Assembly (NCBI RefSeq): GCF_025766255.1
Contig: NW_026516683.1
Coordinates: 463,532 to 527,531, forward strand
Source of the DNA: Zychaea mexicana
Taxonomy: Eukaryota > Mucoromycota > Mucoromycetes > Mucorales > Lichtheimiaceae
Direction of reading: 5' to 3'
DNA length: 64,000 nt
Shown here: one piece after another, positions 23,218 to 35,086 of the stretch
Layout of the letters: each line of letters begins with the position of its first letter
Position numbering within the stretch: the first letter of the stretch is position 1
Notes under the pieces: generated by a model
Seen by the model: the letters and a program-made list of their open reading frames with translations, nothing else
Told to the model about the DNA's origin: nothing
The model's database searches: none
Translations under genes and position numbers: made by a program

Positions 23218-24988
23218 CCAATTGATGCTTAGGTTTACCGTCGCACGGCCGGATACGAGGTCAGAAAGGTTCTTCGTCATATTTTCCATCTGCATTTGCA
23301 TTGCATCTAACCGCGAAACCATTTCATTGTTCATCGTGCTCATGCGTTGCTCAAGGTGAGGTACGGCACGTTGCAAGAGCAGATCTTGAGGGGTGGCATC
23401 TTCTCGGATGGATCGTTGAAGATCTCTAATAGTCAAAATAGTTACAACAATTAGTACCATATTGATGATCATCTTGTGCATTTTTTAAAATCAATACTTA
23501 CTCTTTGAACTGGATGTATAGCGGCTCTCTGAATATATGATTGAGAAAAATTGGATGATGCGGATACTTTTCTTACATAAGCACAGCGTCTTGAAGAAAC
23601 GTAACGCGCAGAACACCTAAGAGACGCAGAAACCCGGCGGCAGCCACTTGATCAGGTCGAATTGTTTCCAGCCAGTATTCGACACGAGGAAAAATCTTTT
23701 TGCATAATTCTTGAGGAGGGTCAACGGCAGCACGAGGCAGAAAAAAGTGACCCTGTTGAGCAGGAAAGCCGGCCAAGACACGCATGACTTCACGAGGAAG
23801 ACTTGTCAAGTAAGCACCATTCATCGTAGTGTTGTTCCATCTGCCTAATCTTCTTATCTGCGCCTCGTCGGCACCATCCAAATCTGCCATCTTGCATGAG
23901 GATCCACGGGCGGCATATGTCTTCTTGGAGGAGACAATGTTACATTTGGCAAACGCCTCGTCGATTGCTCGAAGTTGCTGCTGATATGAGATTTCGATGG
24001 TGTTGGTGGCGGAAGGAGAGGTGCTCTTGAGCAAGCGGATATCATACCAATCTTGGTTATGAATGAAGACGGGGAATGGTTCGTTTTCGACATGCCAACG
24101 CCAGGAAAAATAAAAAGAAAGAGCCATGAAGGGGCATATCTCGACGCGAGTGTTCCGGATGCAGGCGACAAGTTCCAGACGACCGTGCTTGTTTGTCTTT
24201 CCTTGCTTGATAATCATCATGAGGGAATGGCATTCGGACGGGCCTTCACGCTCCAATTCGACACTGTGCATATCGGGTAAGGTAGCCTTCCGTGCCGACT
24301 CGCTTCGCAACAAACAATATGAGAAAGCAAAATGCGAGAGCATTGCGCAAGTGAGACCCTCGTTCTTGGCCATGTAGTAATCGACAACGTCGGCAATCTG
24401 ATCGGTGATCGTATATCCATCGATCAATGTTCCAAGTGCACGTTCGTCATAATTTTCACGTCGTTGGCTTTCTTCGCGGATTTAGACGAGGTCGATAAGT
24501 TCCTTGACAGCGCTACGTGGATGAGGATGACTATTGGCAAACGAACGAACTTGTTGCTGATATAAATCGACGATGGCGGCAACGTAGCTCATGAAAGTGG
24601 AAGCTTTGATTTTCTTGAGCTGGGTCGATCCTTTGCCCTTGCGACGAGCATCACGGTTCATGACCTGTTAATTGAGATTGTATAAGCTAAGAAGCAGTAC
24701 AGCAAAACTATGAGTTTGAAGTCGCACATTTCATAATTATTGTACATACCTCTTCTTTGAGAAACAAAGGAGCTTGTCGCCATAAACAATATAACGAGTT
24801 TCTGTAGGCAAATGTGGCATCATTCTATCGCACCATTGACGGTATTCCGTTTGCTTGTTGACATAGGTTTTCTTCGTATTGGCTGGGCGTGCTTCGAGTG
24901 CTTCACGGTGCGTTTCATTCATAGATTCACACATAGCCATTTGCGAAGCCTGATACGTAGAGGAGCTGGCAGTGGTGTTGAGAGACAT
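22762..24988 (-). pseudogene. Crypton tyrosine recombinase with GCR1_C domain, decayed
   Basis: Fungal Crypton recombinase of the Ndc10-like type. The likely start is ATG 24988. The N-terminal region has NTKKTYVNKQTEYRQWCDRM, typical of the core-binding domain. The catalytic part contains LLRSESARKA (first Arg), TYAARGSSCKMADL (His-x-x-Arg position with Tyr for His), RRLGRWNNTTMNGAYLTSLP (Arg and Tyr nucleophile region). Two further short introns near 23480-23575 bring in a coiled coil and a C-terminal GCR1_C-type DNA-binding domain (MMSRGIKNVTDLWAEWSVGL, FFSRRIKI). Damage: one missing T in the LLxFLKEE region near 24770 shifts frame before an intron, and a TAA interrupts IDLV-IREESQ near 24483. 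Crypton termini were not found. Confidence 0.75.
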
Positions 24989-25325
24989 AATTGACAAAGA
25001 TGTGTTAGAAAAAAGTGTAGAGCTTGAAAAGTTGGAAATGTATTGCAAATAAATAAAGGCAACATTTTTGAGAATAGTAAACGGTCTTTTATTTATATCA
25101 TTTGTGATAGCAAAGAAAACACTGATGCTCATCTAATTGAGAATGAGTCAATGTACGTGTTATTGCATTGGTACTGCTACGCTCGTTGAGTCTAAGGATG
25201 TGTGTCATGTCAAAGGCATATGCAAGATGTGTCATAAATGATTCATAGCGGTGACCTAGCGGGTACTCAAATTTTTTCTACAATGCGATTATTGTGTGTA
25301 AGGTCACAATTTGGCTGGTGACTCA
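24989..25325. other. Crypton promoter region and spacer
   Basis: On the minus strand, ATATAAATAAAAG near 25086-25100 lies about 100 bases upstream of the Crypton ATG and is a plausible TATA element. From there to the PIF element no gene is seen. Confidence 0.4.
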
Positions 25326-25724
25326 GGGTACTCTCAAGCAACGTGAGTCAACGTCGACACACCCTAGAAATAGTAATAGCGCGTTGTTCGGGAGTCGAAT
25401 AAAAGTGATACAATGAGCACAGGATTTTTTTGTGTAATTTATATCATATCCTTGATAAGGAAATGAAGAGCAAAACTGCCGTGTCGACCCCGTGGTTGAC
25501 ACAGCACTCCCAAAAAGGATATCGTCTCGGATCTTTTGTTACACGTCCATGCGACTGAGAAAATATTACTTTGATATTTAATTATCTATCAAGCAATACC
25601 CGGGAGGGTCAAGTATACCATTTTACATAACATTAGATATACCAACTTGTTGTTTAGACGGAACCGATTCCATAGTTCTACATATCATGAAATGATAAGA
25701 ACATTACCGATAAGAAAATATCTT

Positions 25725-25734
25725 CTATATATGC
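25725..25734 (+). promoter_or_regulatory. TATA-like box of PIF transposase gene
   Basis: CTATATATGC lies about 90 bases upstream of the ATG at 25823, in otherwise non-coding sequence. Confidence 0.45.
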
Positions 25735-25822
25735 AGCGACTTTGAGTAATACTTCTTGTTTTGTTCCACTCAAACTTTATTCGCACTTTTTATATCCTTC
25801 ATCCTACCTTCTGTCTATTATT

Positions 25823-27370
25823 ATGGATTCCCAGCAAGAAATTGTCCACAGAAGAACGATCATCAGCATCCTACTTCTTTTGATTGAAGGCTACGTCTTT
25901 TTTTTTCTTGCGAATAATGACGACGACGATATCAACCAACTCTCCATGATCAACACTGTTTTGCCAATGTACCGAACCATTTTTTCTCTTGATCATATCA
26001 TGTCAGCTGTATCATCGCCGCTACATTTCCGTGTTATGCAACGCGTCAATCGTGTTAAAAATACGACATACTGGGAAGTTACGCATCCAGCTCTTCCGGA
26101 CACAGATGGACCAGGTGGATTCAAATCGCATTATCGTATGAAACCAGCCACTTTCAATGCCCTCGTAAATATGTTGTCGCAACATCGATTGTATCAATTT
26201 ACGGCACAAAACGCCACACCTGTGTTCATCCAAGTCGGCCTAATAATCTGGAGATTTGCCAATGCTCATGTCAGTTACCGTATGGCCGAAACTTTGCTTG
26301 GTACATCGCATGGATCCTACAGAAATTTTACCAAGCGATTTTTGGAGGCAATGGCCGACTGTCAAGGTGGTATAATCCGATGGCCGACCGGAAATGAAGC
26401 TATCAAGGCAACCGTTGAAGGGTTTCAATATGGAGAGCTTGGACCAACATTTGAAGTCGGACCTACTCACCTCCCAAATGTACTCGGTGCTTTGGATGGG
26501 AAGCTCGTTCGAATCTTCAAGCCAGGTGACAGTGGCGATCGCTTTGTCGACAGAAAAAACAACTACTCGTTGAACATGGTTGCCATTTGTGATTCAGAAA
26601 AGCGATTCACCTACATCCATGCAGGGCAGAGCGGTAAGGCATGACATGTTAATGTAATTATTTTAGTTGCTTTCTTGGCTAATATATACGACTTTTATAC
26701 TATAGGCCGAAATCACGATTCAAGAGCCTTTCAAGCTACTGCTTTTTATGACGAACTTCTTACTAACCCAGAATCCGTGTGCCCAAATGGAACATTTATA
26801 CTTGGAGGTAAAGAACAAATTGTTTAGCATAGACCATCGTTGAAATCACGATACATATTTCTGACATTCCATTTTTTGTTCGTAGATTCGGCATACCCTT
26901 TGCTCCTGTGGTTGATAACACCATTTCCTGATGCTCAAGCACCCCGCCACAGTGACAACGCGCATTTCAATTATATTCATTCGAGAATGCGTAACGTTAT
27001 TGAACGGGCATTTGGCCAATTGGTGTGCAGATGGCGTTTTCTACGTAACGAGCTGTATTTGCTGGATGTAGAATCAATGACGATGACGATTGTTGCTTGC
27101 TGTATTCTGCATAATTTATGCATTGATCACGACGATCTTCATGCCGAAAGCACATTTGTACCTAATCTGATAACCGATGATTTGCTTCTAGAGCCACTCG
27201 AAGTTTCTGACTCTATCAATGACAGAGGTCGTGGTGCGCGCCGTACCGCTACGCAACTGCGAAATGAAGGTGTGCGGAAACGTAATGAACTAGTACAGTA
27301 CTTGTACGAGAATCGGCGTAGCGATCGTGAGAGCTTCCGTCAATATAATCGCCATTATAGACGCAGATAG
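25823..27370 (+). CDS. PIF/Harbinger DDE_Tnp_4 transposase (three exons)
   Basis: Nuclear cut-and-paste transposase. I start at ATG 25823 (MDSQQEIVHRR) because it follows the TATA-like box and lies beside conserved sequence; the frame is open 27 codons further upstream. Exons 25823-26633, 26706-26807 and 26886-27370, with introns of 72 and 78 nt, join in frame to about 465 residues. A helix-turn-helix-like region (VGLIIWRFANAHVSYRMAET) precedes the catalytic residues: Asp in LGALDGKLVRIF, Asp in GDSAYPLLLW, created across intron 2, and Glu in NVIERAFGQLVCRWRF. The C-terminus is Arg-rich. All elements of a working HARBI1-like enzyme are present and no stop is seen. Confidence 0.92.
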
Positions 27371-27485
27371 GAAATAAATATGTCTTCATAACTAGTTATC
27401 TTTTGAGGCACTTGATTATATAAAAAAAACCCGAAGGAAAAAAAACTTTATTGAATTTAAAATAAAAAATCAAACAAAAAAGATT

Positions 27486-28598
27486 CTACATCTTGTCAAT
27501 AAGTTGCTTCATTAAATCTAAAAAGCTCTGTTGTGTGTGTTGCTGTTGCTGGTGGCGCCTTTCTTGAGCTTCAAGGATTTCCTTATGTTGCTGATCGAGT
27601 AGCTCGATCAGCTGTGATCTTGCTTCCTCGCTCTGCTGGTTGGCGGCATCGATCCGCTCAAGCACATCTTCATGCCGCAATTCTGCAGGAGTCAATCGTC
27701 TACGTCTTGCGGATGGCTGCAGCGTGCTGTTGGTTGCTGTTTGTGTATCGGCGCGACGACGAATGCCTCGGAAAGAATCGAACTGGAATTCAGGATTGAA
27801 CCTCGGGTCATCCTTCAGCAACGCATGCATGTCATTATATAAATACCAGTCGTCTATGTCACCGGACCCTCCAGTCTGCCGATGGCGTTCGGTAAAGCAC
27901 GAATGGTAACGACTGCACATTCTTTCCCACTTGGTTTTGATGGCGCGCTTAGTTCGTACATTACCGAAAGTTTCGACAGTACTGTTATTATTCGTGAGGT
28001 CGGAAGCCGATGGATCTGTTGCTGCTGTTGCTGCTGCTGCTGATGACGTTGCTTGATCGTCGCTCGAAATACTGCTCGGCTCGACGACAAGAGACGAAGG
28101 TGCTGGCTGCTGCTCGTCCAAAGACTGTTCGCTTTCTTGAGTGCCATCAGTAACAATTGGTGATGCTAGAGGTGTACACTCTTTCTTGAAATCTTCAATG
28201 ATTGCATCCCATGTACGGCCGCGATGGTTGTTGTCTCTTAGATGCGTAAGCTCATCGTAATGCTTAGAGACTGCGGTTAGCAACGCCCTTTCTTCAGCCT
28301 CAATCCAATGTTCAGGGGAGCTTTGTGTCGGGACAGAAGATTGGGATGCGGTGGTGTCGTTGTTGCTTTCGTTGCTTTGCATGTTGCTGTAGGACTGGTT
28401 ATTGGCTTGAACAACAGGAGTGCTGCTTCGATTGTCGCTACTATTACCATGACCACCACGACCGCCACGACTGCCACGACCGCTACGACTGCCACGACCA
28501 CGACCGCCACGACTTCCAGAGCCACTGCCACGACCTGCACCACCAGGATTAACGATAACAATTGAGAGTTCACGAGGTGTTTGTTCTTGGGATGACAT
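27486..28598 (-). CDS. PIF/Harbinger Myb/SANT-like partner with RGG repeats
   Basis: 370-residue, single-exon protein. The N-terminus has a Gly/Arg repeat (GRGSRSGRGSRGGRGGHG). The DNA-binding trihelix/SANT-like region is at about residues 95-290, split by a Ser/Ala/Thr-rich insert: EHWIEAEERALLTAVSKHYDEL at the start (22 residues, of which the Trp and Glu pattern is diagnostic) and KTKWERMCSRYHSC with DDWYLYNDMHALL later. A Gln-rich coiled coil closes the protein (ERRHQQQQHTQQSFLDL). In this superfamily the partner binds the terminal repeats and delivers the transposase to the nucleus. The RGG tract is unusual and could bind RNA. Transcribed towards the transposase from its own TATA-like box. 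Confidence 0.85.
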   Translation of the reverse strand: MSSQEQTPRELSIVIVNPGGAGRGSGSGSRGGRGRGSRSGRGSRGGRGGHGNSSDNRSSTPVVQANNQSYSNMQSNESNNDTTASQSSVPTQSSPEHWIEAEERALLTAVSKHYDELTHLRDNNHRGRTWDAIIEDFKKECTPLASPIVTDGTQESEQSLDEQQPAPSSLVVEPSSISSDDQATSSAAAATAATDPSASDLTNNNSTVETFGNVRTKRAIKTKWERMCSRYHSCFTERHRQTGGSGDIDDWYLYNDMHALLKDDPRFNPEFQFDSFRGIRRRADTQTATNSTLQPSARRRRLTPAELRHEDVLERIDAANQQSEEARSQLIELLDQQHKEILEAQERRHQQQQHTQQSFLDLMKQLIDKM

Positions 28599-28646
28599 TT
28601 TGAAAAAAAAAGTTAATTACTCATCTTCCTGCTGAACGTACCTTAC

Positions 28647-28660
28647 TTTTATATATACCC
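28647..28660 (-). promoter_or_regulatory. TATA box of the Myb-like gene
   Basis: Reading on the minus strand, GGGTATATATAAAAG lies about 50-60 bases upstream of the ATG at 28598, a good TATA match. Confidence 0.5.
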
Positions 28661-29181
28661 GAATTGCTTGCGGGAGAATTACACATACAGTTTTCACAAG
28701 CTGTTAGGATTGCAAACGCAAATCATAGTATCTTCACCTTCATGATAGGAACTTCACCTATCTCCATCATGCAATAATAGACTATCTGCCGCTTTTTTTG
28801 CAACTCGTGTTTTAGTTTTCTATCAATATTCACAGTTACATATATCATGCTGCCGGATACAACCGTAGCTGTCAGTTATACATCGGCAAAGAAATCAGAA
28901 CCCTTTTTGAAGTATAATTGATGGTCATATCTAGGGGAAACTCGCATCGGTTATCACTTATCGTTGATATCCGCTATCATTACCCGTTTTAGCAACTGTG
29001 ATCTCTCAAGCAAATGGGTCGACACACGCACATTTGGAATTAGCCATGGTTTCACAGCGGGATACAAATTATTTTTTATTTCTTCCGAATTTCCATTCTA
29101 AGAATTGTGTGTCGACGTTGACTCACGTTGCTTGAGAGTACCCTCAGTTTTGTGACCCAAGCTAATCCCCGAAGATAACTC
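28661..29181. other. PIF right arm and short spacer
   Basis: Non-coding right arm of the PIF element to 29143, then 38 bases of spacer before the octamer CTTATTAT (29182-29189) that starts the next Merlin unit. No gene seen. Confidence 0.5.
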
Positions 29182-29597
29182 CTTATTATCTATTGATTCT
29201 AACAGACAGACAAATTAGGGTTACAAGCATTCTTTGGTAAGTTACACAAAATATATAAAGTTATATAATTTTTTTTTTTGATTTTTCATAAAACACTTAT
29301 TTTCTTTTTCTTTATCAAAATGTTTAAATCAAATGAAACACTATTTCAAACACTTTACGACGATGAACAAGCTATAATCTATTTACAAAAGCAAGGACTT
29401 ATAAAACCTTTTATTTATAAAAAATGCGAAAAACCATTATCCATTGGAAAATATTATCAAAGATATCGATTTTATTGTTATCCAGATAATATTAGAAAAG
29501 GTGTATTTGCCGAAACATTATTTGAAAAAACAAATCTATGACCAATACAAATAGTAGAACTATTACGTCAACGAGCCTTTGTCGCCTTCGCACCTAC

Positions 29598-29634
29598 GGT
29601 GTTGAGCCCCTCCGCTTCGCTTCGGGTCAACACC
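29598..29634 (-). other. Helitron 1 3' hairpin
   Basis: GGTGTTGA (29598-29605) pairs with TCAACACC (29627-29634), enclosing a GC-rich loop. Helitron 2 has a hairpin of the same size and position with different but still complementary bases, which supports selection for the fold. It probably marks the rolling-circle termination signal. Confidence 0.75.
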
Positions 29635-29987
29635 TCCGGAGCTACGGCTCGGCGGCTCGCTGGGGGCTTCCCCCAGACCCCCTTTATTGGGGGGCAAGCC
29701 CCCCAAACCCCCCAGTGGCTGCCCAGAGCAAGGCTGAATCAGTCGTTTTGGAGCAGAGGCTGTATCAGAATATATACACGATATTACTATTTAAGCATGG
29801 TCAAGATAACCCTAAAACCCGAAACCCTACTTCGTTATCACCATCTCACAGGTTGAATGAAAAGCATTCTGTGTAATGTTATGTACAATAAAAAACAGAG
29901 AGACGGAAAAGAAATCTATATAGTGATGTTGATAGGGAACGAAGAGGGTTTTAGGTGATAAGGAAGGCCGTTATTATATGACTGAGG

Positions 29988-32900
29988 TTAGGTAGATAGA
30001 GTTGTCAAAGCTTCTCTGTGAACGATGTTAAGCGTAGTGGGAGCAGATTGTGCAGTAGGGGGTTCGGGAGGGAGAAGACAGATTGTAAGATTCTGGGGTG
30101 AGCGTACGCGGGAGAATGCTACATATAGCTGCCCATGTGCGAAAACTGGCTTAAATAAGCACAGTACTGCTCTACTGAGGGTTTGACCTTGCGACTTGTT
30201 GATTGTCATTGCGAAGGCAGGAACCACAGGAAATTGATGACGGCACAATTCAAATGGAAGATCACTTTCCTTAGAATATAAGCTGATACGGGGAATGTAC
30301 ACGATTTCACCTAACCGTACTGAGAACGCAATAAAAAAAACTTGAAAGCAGATTATATGTACCTGCAAAATCTCCTTGGGCAATTTCAGCCTCAAGAACA
30401 TGTGGTAAAAAATTTCGACATATCAATCGCGTTCCGTTGCAAAGACCCTTTTGAGGATTGATGTTACGAAGGAGCATGATAGGTTGATGTCGTTTAAGGG
30501 AAAGTCTGTGAGGTGGATAATTGCTTAAGGTGATCGTATGTAAGTATTCTGGCGGGTGAGTTGCCTCAAATGCTTCGGAGTCAACGATTCTGTCAGACGA
30601 AAGATACTCGTGCGTTTCTCCAGGGAAGATACTCAATGCAGCATTATTCAGGGCGCGGACATCGTCATTATAAGGGGCTAAAATAGCACAGCCTGTCATG
30701 TAGTCGCGACTGGTGTACTGTTCCTCTAAGTCAGAATAAGCTGCGCGAACTACTGTTGTCAGGCTGGCGGTGATGTCGCTGGATTCTGGAGGCAAGGTGA
30801 TTGTTGTAGCGTCTGAGCCAGCAATGGATGTACCGGGCTCACGTCCTTCACCCAAACGCAAAAGGTAATCGGCGAATTGCTGAAGTTCACGGGCAATTGC
30901 TGGATCAGAGCTTTGTTGAACACGCATATTTTGGGTAAGACGGAGCACGCGGACAATATTGTTGCGGAAAAGGTAGGAGTTAGTCAAAGAAGCATCGAGG
31001 ATGTCAGGTTTGGTGCCTTTAGTAACTACTGGTAAAGTTTGACGAAAGTCGCCACCAATGACGATAGTCTTTCCACCGAATGGGATACGCTGTAAACGAC
31101 GATCAGTGACAGCCATGATTTCCTTGAACAGTCGGTCAACTGCCTCGAAAGCAAATTTATGGCACATTGGTGCTTCATCCCAGATGATAAGTTGTGCTTG
31201 TCGAAGTATTCGGGCTTGAGGACTTTGAACTCGAATAGAACAGACAGTGTCACTATCGAGATCCAGAGGAAGCCCGAAACGACTATGTGCTGTACGACCG
31301 CCACGTAGCAGAGTTGCAGCAATACCGGAAGAAGCAACGGGTATGGCAATTCCATCCTCAGCTCGAACGTTTGCTAACAATGCGTTATAGACAAACGTTT
31401 TTCCTGTGCCACCTGGTCCATCAAGGAAAAAAACTCGACCGCGCTCTGGTACTGCTACAGAAGGATTTTGGCTGTCTTGAATTGCTTGGATAATTTGATC
31501 GTAGGCATGTGTTTGTGCCTCGTTAAAGTCATCTTCTGCACGCCTTACGACATCACGGAGCTGAACGCGATTATATCGTGTTTCTTGAGCCAAAAGTCTA
31601 TCGTAAGCGTGCTGGCGATTCTCCTGTTCTGACATTGGTAGCTGTGGCATGTCCGCGAATTCGATCAATGAGCGCCCATACTGAGGTAGCATAGATGCTA
31701 ATTCCTCTAGTGCGCGTAAATGTGCTGCTGCAACATCGTCATCTAAAAGCTCGACGTGCTGTTGACCGGATGCAAGCTGTACTTGGCGGCGACGATGCTC
31801 GAGGAAGTCGGCAGCAATTACATCGATATACCTAATCCACAGCTCGCCAGGTGAAACAATATCACAGAACGCAAGGATAACGGCGAATAGGTCACGAAGC
31901 CTTGATGCTGATGTGGTGACTTCAGCAGCCTCAGCAAAGCATCTGTCCCACTCATCGTCATCTTGTAGTAAGCCACGGGCTTGCGCTGCAGCTTTGAAAG
32001 TAGGGTATTGTGTTCCTTCAAAGGTACGTATGTCTTCAAAACTGGTAGCACCGCGAACATGCAACAACAATAGGCGCAAGCTATATTTTTCCAAGTCCCG
32101 TGGCTGTACAAAGTACATGCGGGATACTGGGGCAATACCACGATTGTGCGCTCTCCCACGACGATACCACCCGCGTTGTCTGTTATGTGTATATGCTGAA
32201 TATATGTCGACATAAAGGTACTGGCGAGCATCGGGATCACGTCGGTTTAAAGCAAACCAATCTGTCAATGTAGAACTTCTGTTGCGTGCCGAACGTTGCA
32301 GATCTCTAACATTCGCGTCTGCATCAAAGTACACTGGCTCCTCTGAAGGCAAATGGATATCCAAGCGCTTGACAGCAGGGAAGTGATCTTGCATATCCTT
32401 TTCATAGATACGCCAGCAACTCTCTGCTGCAGAAACATAGCGAACATTGAGGTAAGCTTGGATCTCGTCGTGGACCTCCGGAGCGGATTGTGCGGATTGT
32501 GAGGATTGTGCGGCTTGTGTTGTAGTGTTTTGAGCGCCTATAGCGACTTGAGCGCGGTCGGAACCTTTGTAAACGTATTTATATAAATACTTTACAGCCT
32601 TGTTGCTTGCGCATATTTCGACGTTTATATGGGCGTTGTACTTAGTGGTGAGGTAGAGATTATACGGAACAACCCACTGATTGCGGACTTGGTAAGTTGT
32701 ACCATTGATTGTTTTTTCGATCGAGCGATCTGGCATGTTTCTGCGACGATAGGTCAAGTTGCCGTTTTCATCGAAGCGAGTTTCATTAGCGAAAGCTTTT
32801 GGGTATCTTTTTGAGCATGAGCCATTAGTCATGCATCGAGCACGCGAATTAAGTTGAGGACCACAGGGTGTGTGAATCATGTTGCGGGTAACTGTGGCAT

Positions 32901-34910
32901 ATGCCTGTGGATAACGGTGTGGATCCGGGATTTCAGCCGAAACAATATCATCGACGTCTCCAACGGTGCGTTTTTTCGAATCTTCATGCAATATCAAAAT
33001 AATGTGTGCATGGGGAAGGCCGCGTTTCTGGAATTCAACAACTTGAACCCACGCAAGAACATTTCCGAGAACATGTCGATCTTTGAGATCTGCCATAATG
33101 ACTTTAAGCTTTTCTGAAAAAACACGGGCAACCAAATCAGGGCGATCAGATGGCTGCTGACCGTTAGGAGCCAGAGCTTCCCTGATTTCAGGCCACTCAG
33201 GATTACATGTTACGGTGATGAAAAGGTCCGGTTTTCCGAAATGGCGGACGATCGCCATTGCATCCTGATAAAGTTGTTGCATATACCTTTTTTTCATGAA
33301 AATATTGAATAAGCAATCTGCGATGTTTACTGACTTCACACTCAATCGCTCTAGACCCTACATAAACCCCTACTGAACTTATGTTGTTTGATACTAATAA
33401 CCTACCGTGGGCTGCCAGTGTGAGAAGAAGGAAGAATAACACGGCGTCCCAAGTTCTGGGCTAGTTCGGTGTTATCATCTCCCACATCTTGCTGAAGTGC
33501 ATCGGCCATTCCGTTGTACAGCTCAACGCGCAATTGTCTCTGGTTGGTTCGATAATAGTACATACGTCGATGCTCAATCTTCGCATACATATCGACGATG
33601 AACTGATGCCAGAGCCGCTCGTATAAATGCAATAGAGATGCATCGCGTTCTTGGATTCGATGGGCATAAAATTGACGAACGGAAACAGTTCCTTGACGAC
33701 CATGGCGTTGCTCGCCCGGCTCGGCTGGCACATGCTGACGACCACGAAGGGAGATTCCTTCACTCCATCCAGTCTCCCCGTTCGGAAACATTAAAACATA
33801 ATGAAGAGGGTCGTATAGACTGTTCGTCTCATTTATGCTCTCCATTCTGCCATCATCACGGAACAAAACAACATCGCGGTATGCAGGTTCTTCGCCTGGA
33901 TTGTCAACAATAAGAACAGCAATTTCATCAGCAGTAGGGGCTGCATATTGTCTACCACGGCGTTGATCCCCCGAGATACGAATATTCAGGTTTACAGCAG
34001 GCGTTTCACGTAGACGTTCAGCTGCTGTACGAAACGTTTGTGCATGGCGATTGTGTTGCTGAAGCATTGCATGCAGAGTAACCAACAAAGTGCGATCCAA
34101 GCTTGCTTCTGTAATGTTAGGATGAGATTAGAAACACGCTAAATACCCTAGATACTACAGTGTATATATTATCCACCACCCAACCTGGAAAAATTGATTG
34201 TCTGATAGCTGCTTGCTCTTGAGGATCGTATATGTAAATCTGAGCAAAGCGGGGAGGATGGCCATTTTGTGGCATAATTGGTGCGATTCTGTGGTACACA
34301 GAACCTTGGATTCGAAAACAGTAAGCACCTCCTCTGGAGTTCGTATACTGCTGGTCAATATGATCCACACCAAGAGAAGCAAAAGCAAAAGCACCGTTGT
34401 AAAGCCGGATTTGCTCGCGAAATCTCGATGATTCACCATTCGTTCCAGTGAGCAATGAATAAAGAGGTTCAGGCGGACGCGAAGTTGGTGGTAGATCAAC
34501 AGCCCCGTATCCACAACAAATGCTGTAAGAGTACGTGCCATCTTCATTTCTGCGACGTGCTTCCCAAGGCCACACGCAGGCACCGCAAGAGTAGCATCGA
34601 GCACTCATTGCCGGCAAGACATGGCGATGGACATGGTCTGAAGTAGGATCAGCAACCACGTTTTCTCCGGCAGTCAAGTTTTCTTCAAACTGGCTTTGAA
34701 AGCCAAGAGGAATGCGATTACGTCTAGCAGGTCTTCCTGCACCACGACCACGGGAAGTTCCGAGATCAATACGACCAACCAAACTTCCATCAGCGCGTAC
34801 CTGAATACCAAGCAGTCAGTTTCAGTAGAATCCCAATTCTTAAATGTAGCAGCAGAAAAACTCACAATGGCTTCGGAAGTAGTATTATTTTGTTGATGAT
34901 TTTGGCTCAT
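29988..34910 (-). CDS. Helitron Rep/helicase (RepHel), intact, five exons
   Basis: Rolling-circle transposase. Exons 34910-34866, 34800-34185, 34108-33406, 33286-30363 and 30310-29988 join in frame to about 1536 residues with no stop. The N-terminus has a Cys cluster (CYSCGACVWPWE, ICCGYGAVDLP). The Helitron_like_N domain follows (YDPLHYVLMFPNGETGW). The HUH Rep nuclease has PDLFITVTCNPEWPEI, the HUH motif GLPHAHIILIL (His about 547 and 549) and the paired tyrosines of KYLYKYVYKG (about 688 and 692). The C-terminal third is a Pif1-type SF1B helicase: Walker A GPGGTGKTF, IIWDEAPM, GGDFRQTLPV, and the final MTINKSQGQTL and LYVAFSRVR on the last two exons. Length and domain order are typical. 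Intron 52-119 nt. Confidence 0.93.
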
Positions 34911-34936
34911 TTGGAAGTACAATCAACGGAACGACT

Positions 34937-35086
34937 ATGTATACAAAGAAGATTTTTTTTCTGCAGAAACGCGTAGCAACAGGAGCTCGTAGCAAGCAAA
35001 AGAGAAAAAAAGAAGCGGATGTTGAAAAACCAAGGCTGAATCCATATAAGGAAGGTAATTTTTGTGGATTGTCTATTATATTATAG
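34937..35086 (+). other. Short basic ORF at the Helitron 1 5' end
   Basis: A 49-codon frame divergent from the RepHel gene (MYTKKIFFLQKRVATGARSK, then Lys-rich) whose stop TAG falls on the last bases of the element. It sits where Helitron 2 carries a larger second gene. I cannot tell whether it is expressed; it may be a truncated relic of such a gene or chance. Confidence 0.25.

Larger units (their letters stand above)
25326..29143. mobile_element. Second PIF/Harbinger family, apparently complete
   Basis: Terminal inverted repeats of about 37 bp begin GGGTACTCTCAAGCAACGTG (25326 onward) and mirror at 29107-29143. TCA flanks both ends (25323-25325 and 29144-29146), a 3-bp target duplication. 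Two divergent-product genes lie inside tail to tail: transposase on plus, Myb-like protein on minus. The repeats, genes and promoters all look intact, so the element may be autonomous. It is unrelated in sequence to the PIF element nested in the MULE. Confidence 0.93.

Noticed and set aside
28277..28573. Valine-rich and Thr/Ala-rich frames at the RGG tract
   Set aside because: Shadow frames of the Gly/Arg repeat of the Myb-like gene.
29640..29720. GC-rich hairpins in the Helitron 3' region as a transcription terminator
   Set aside because: They are conserved parts of the Helitron 3' end in both copies and lie outside any gene's obvious 3' end on the relevant strand.
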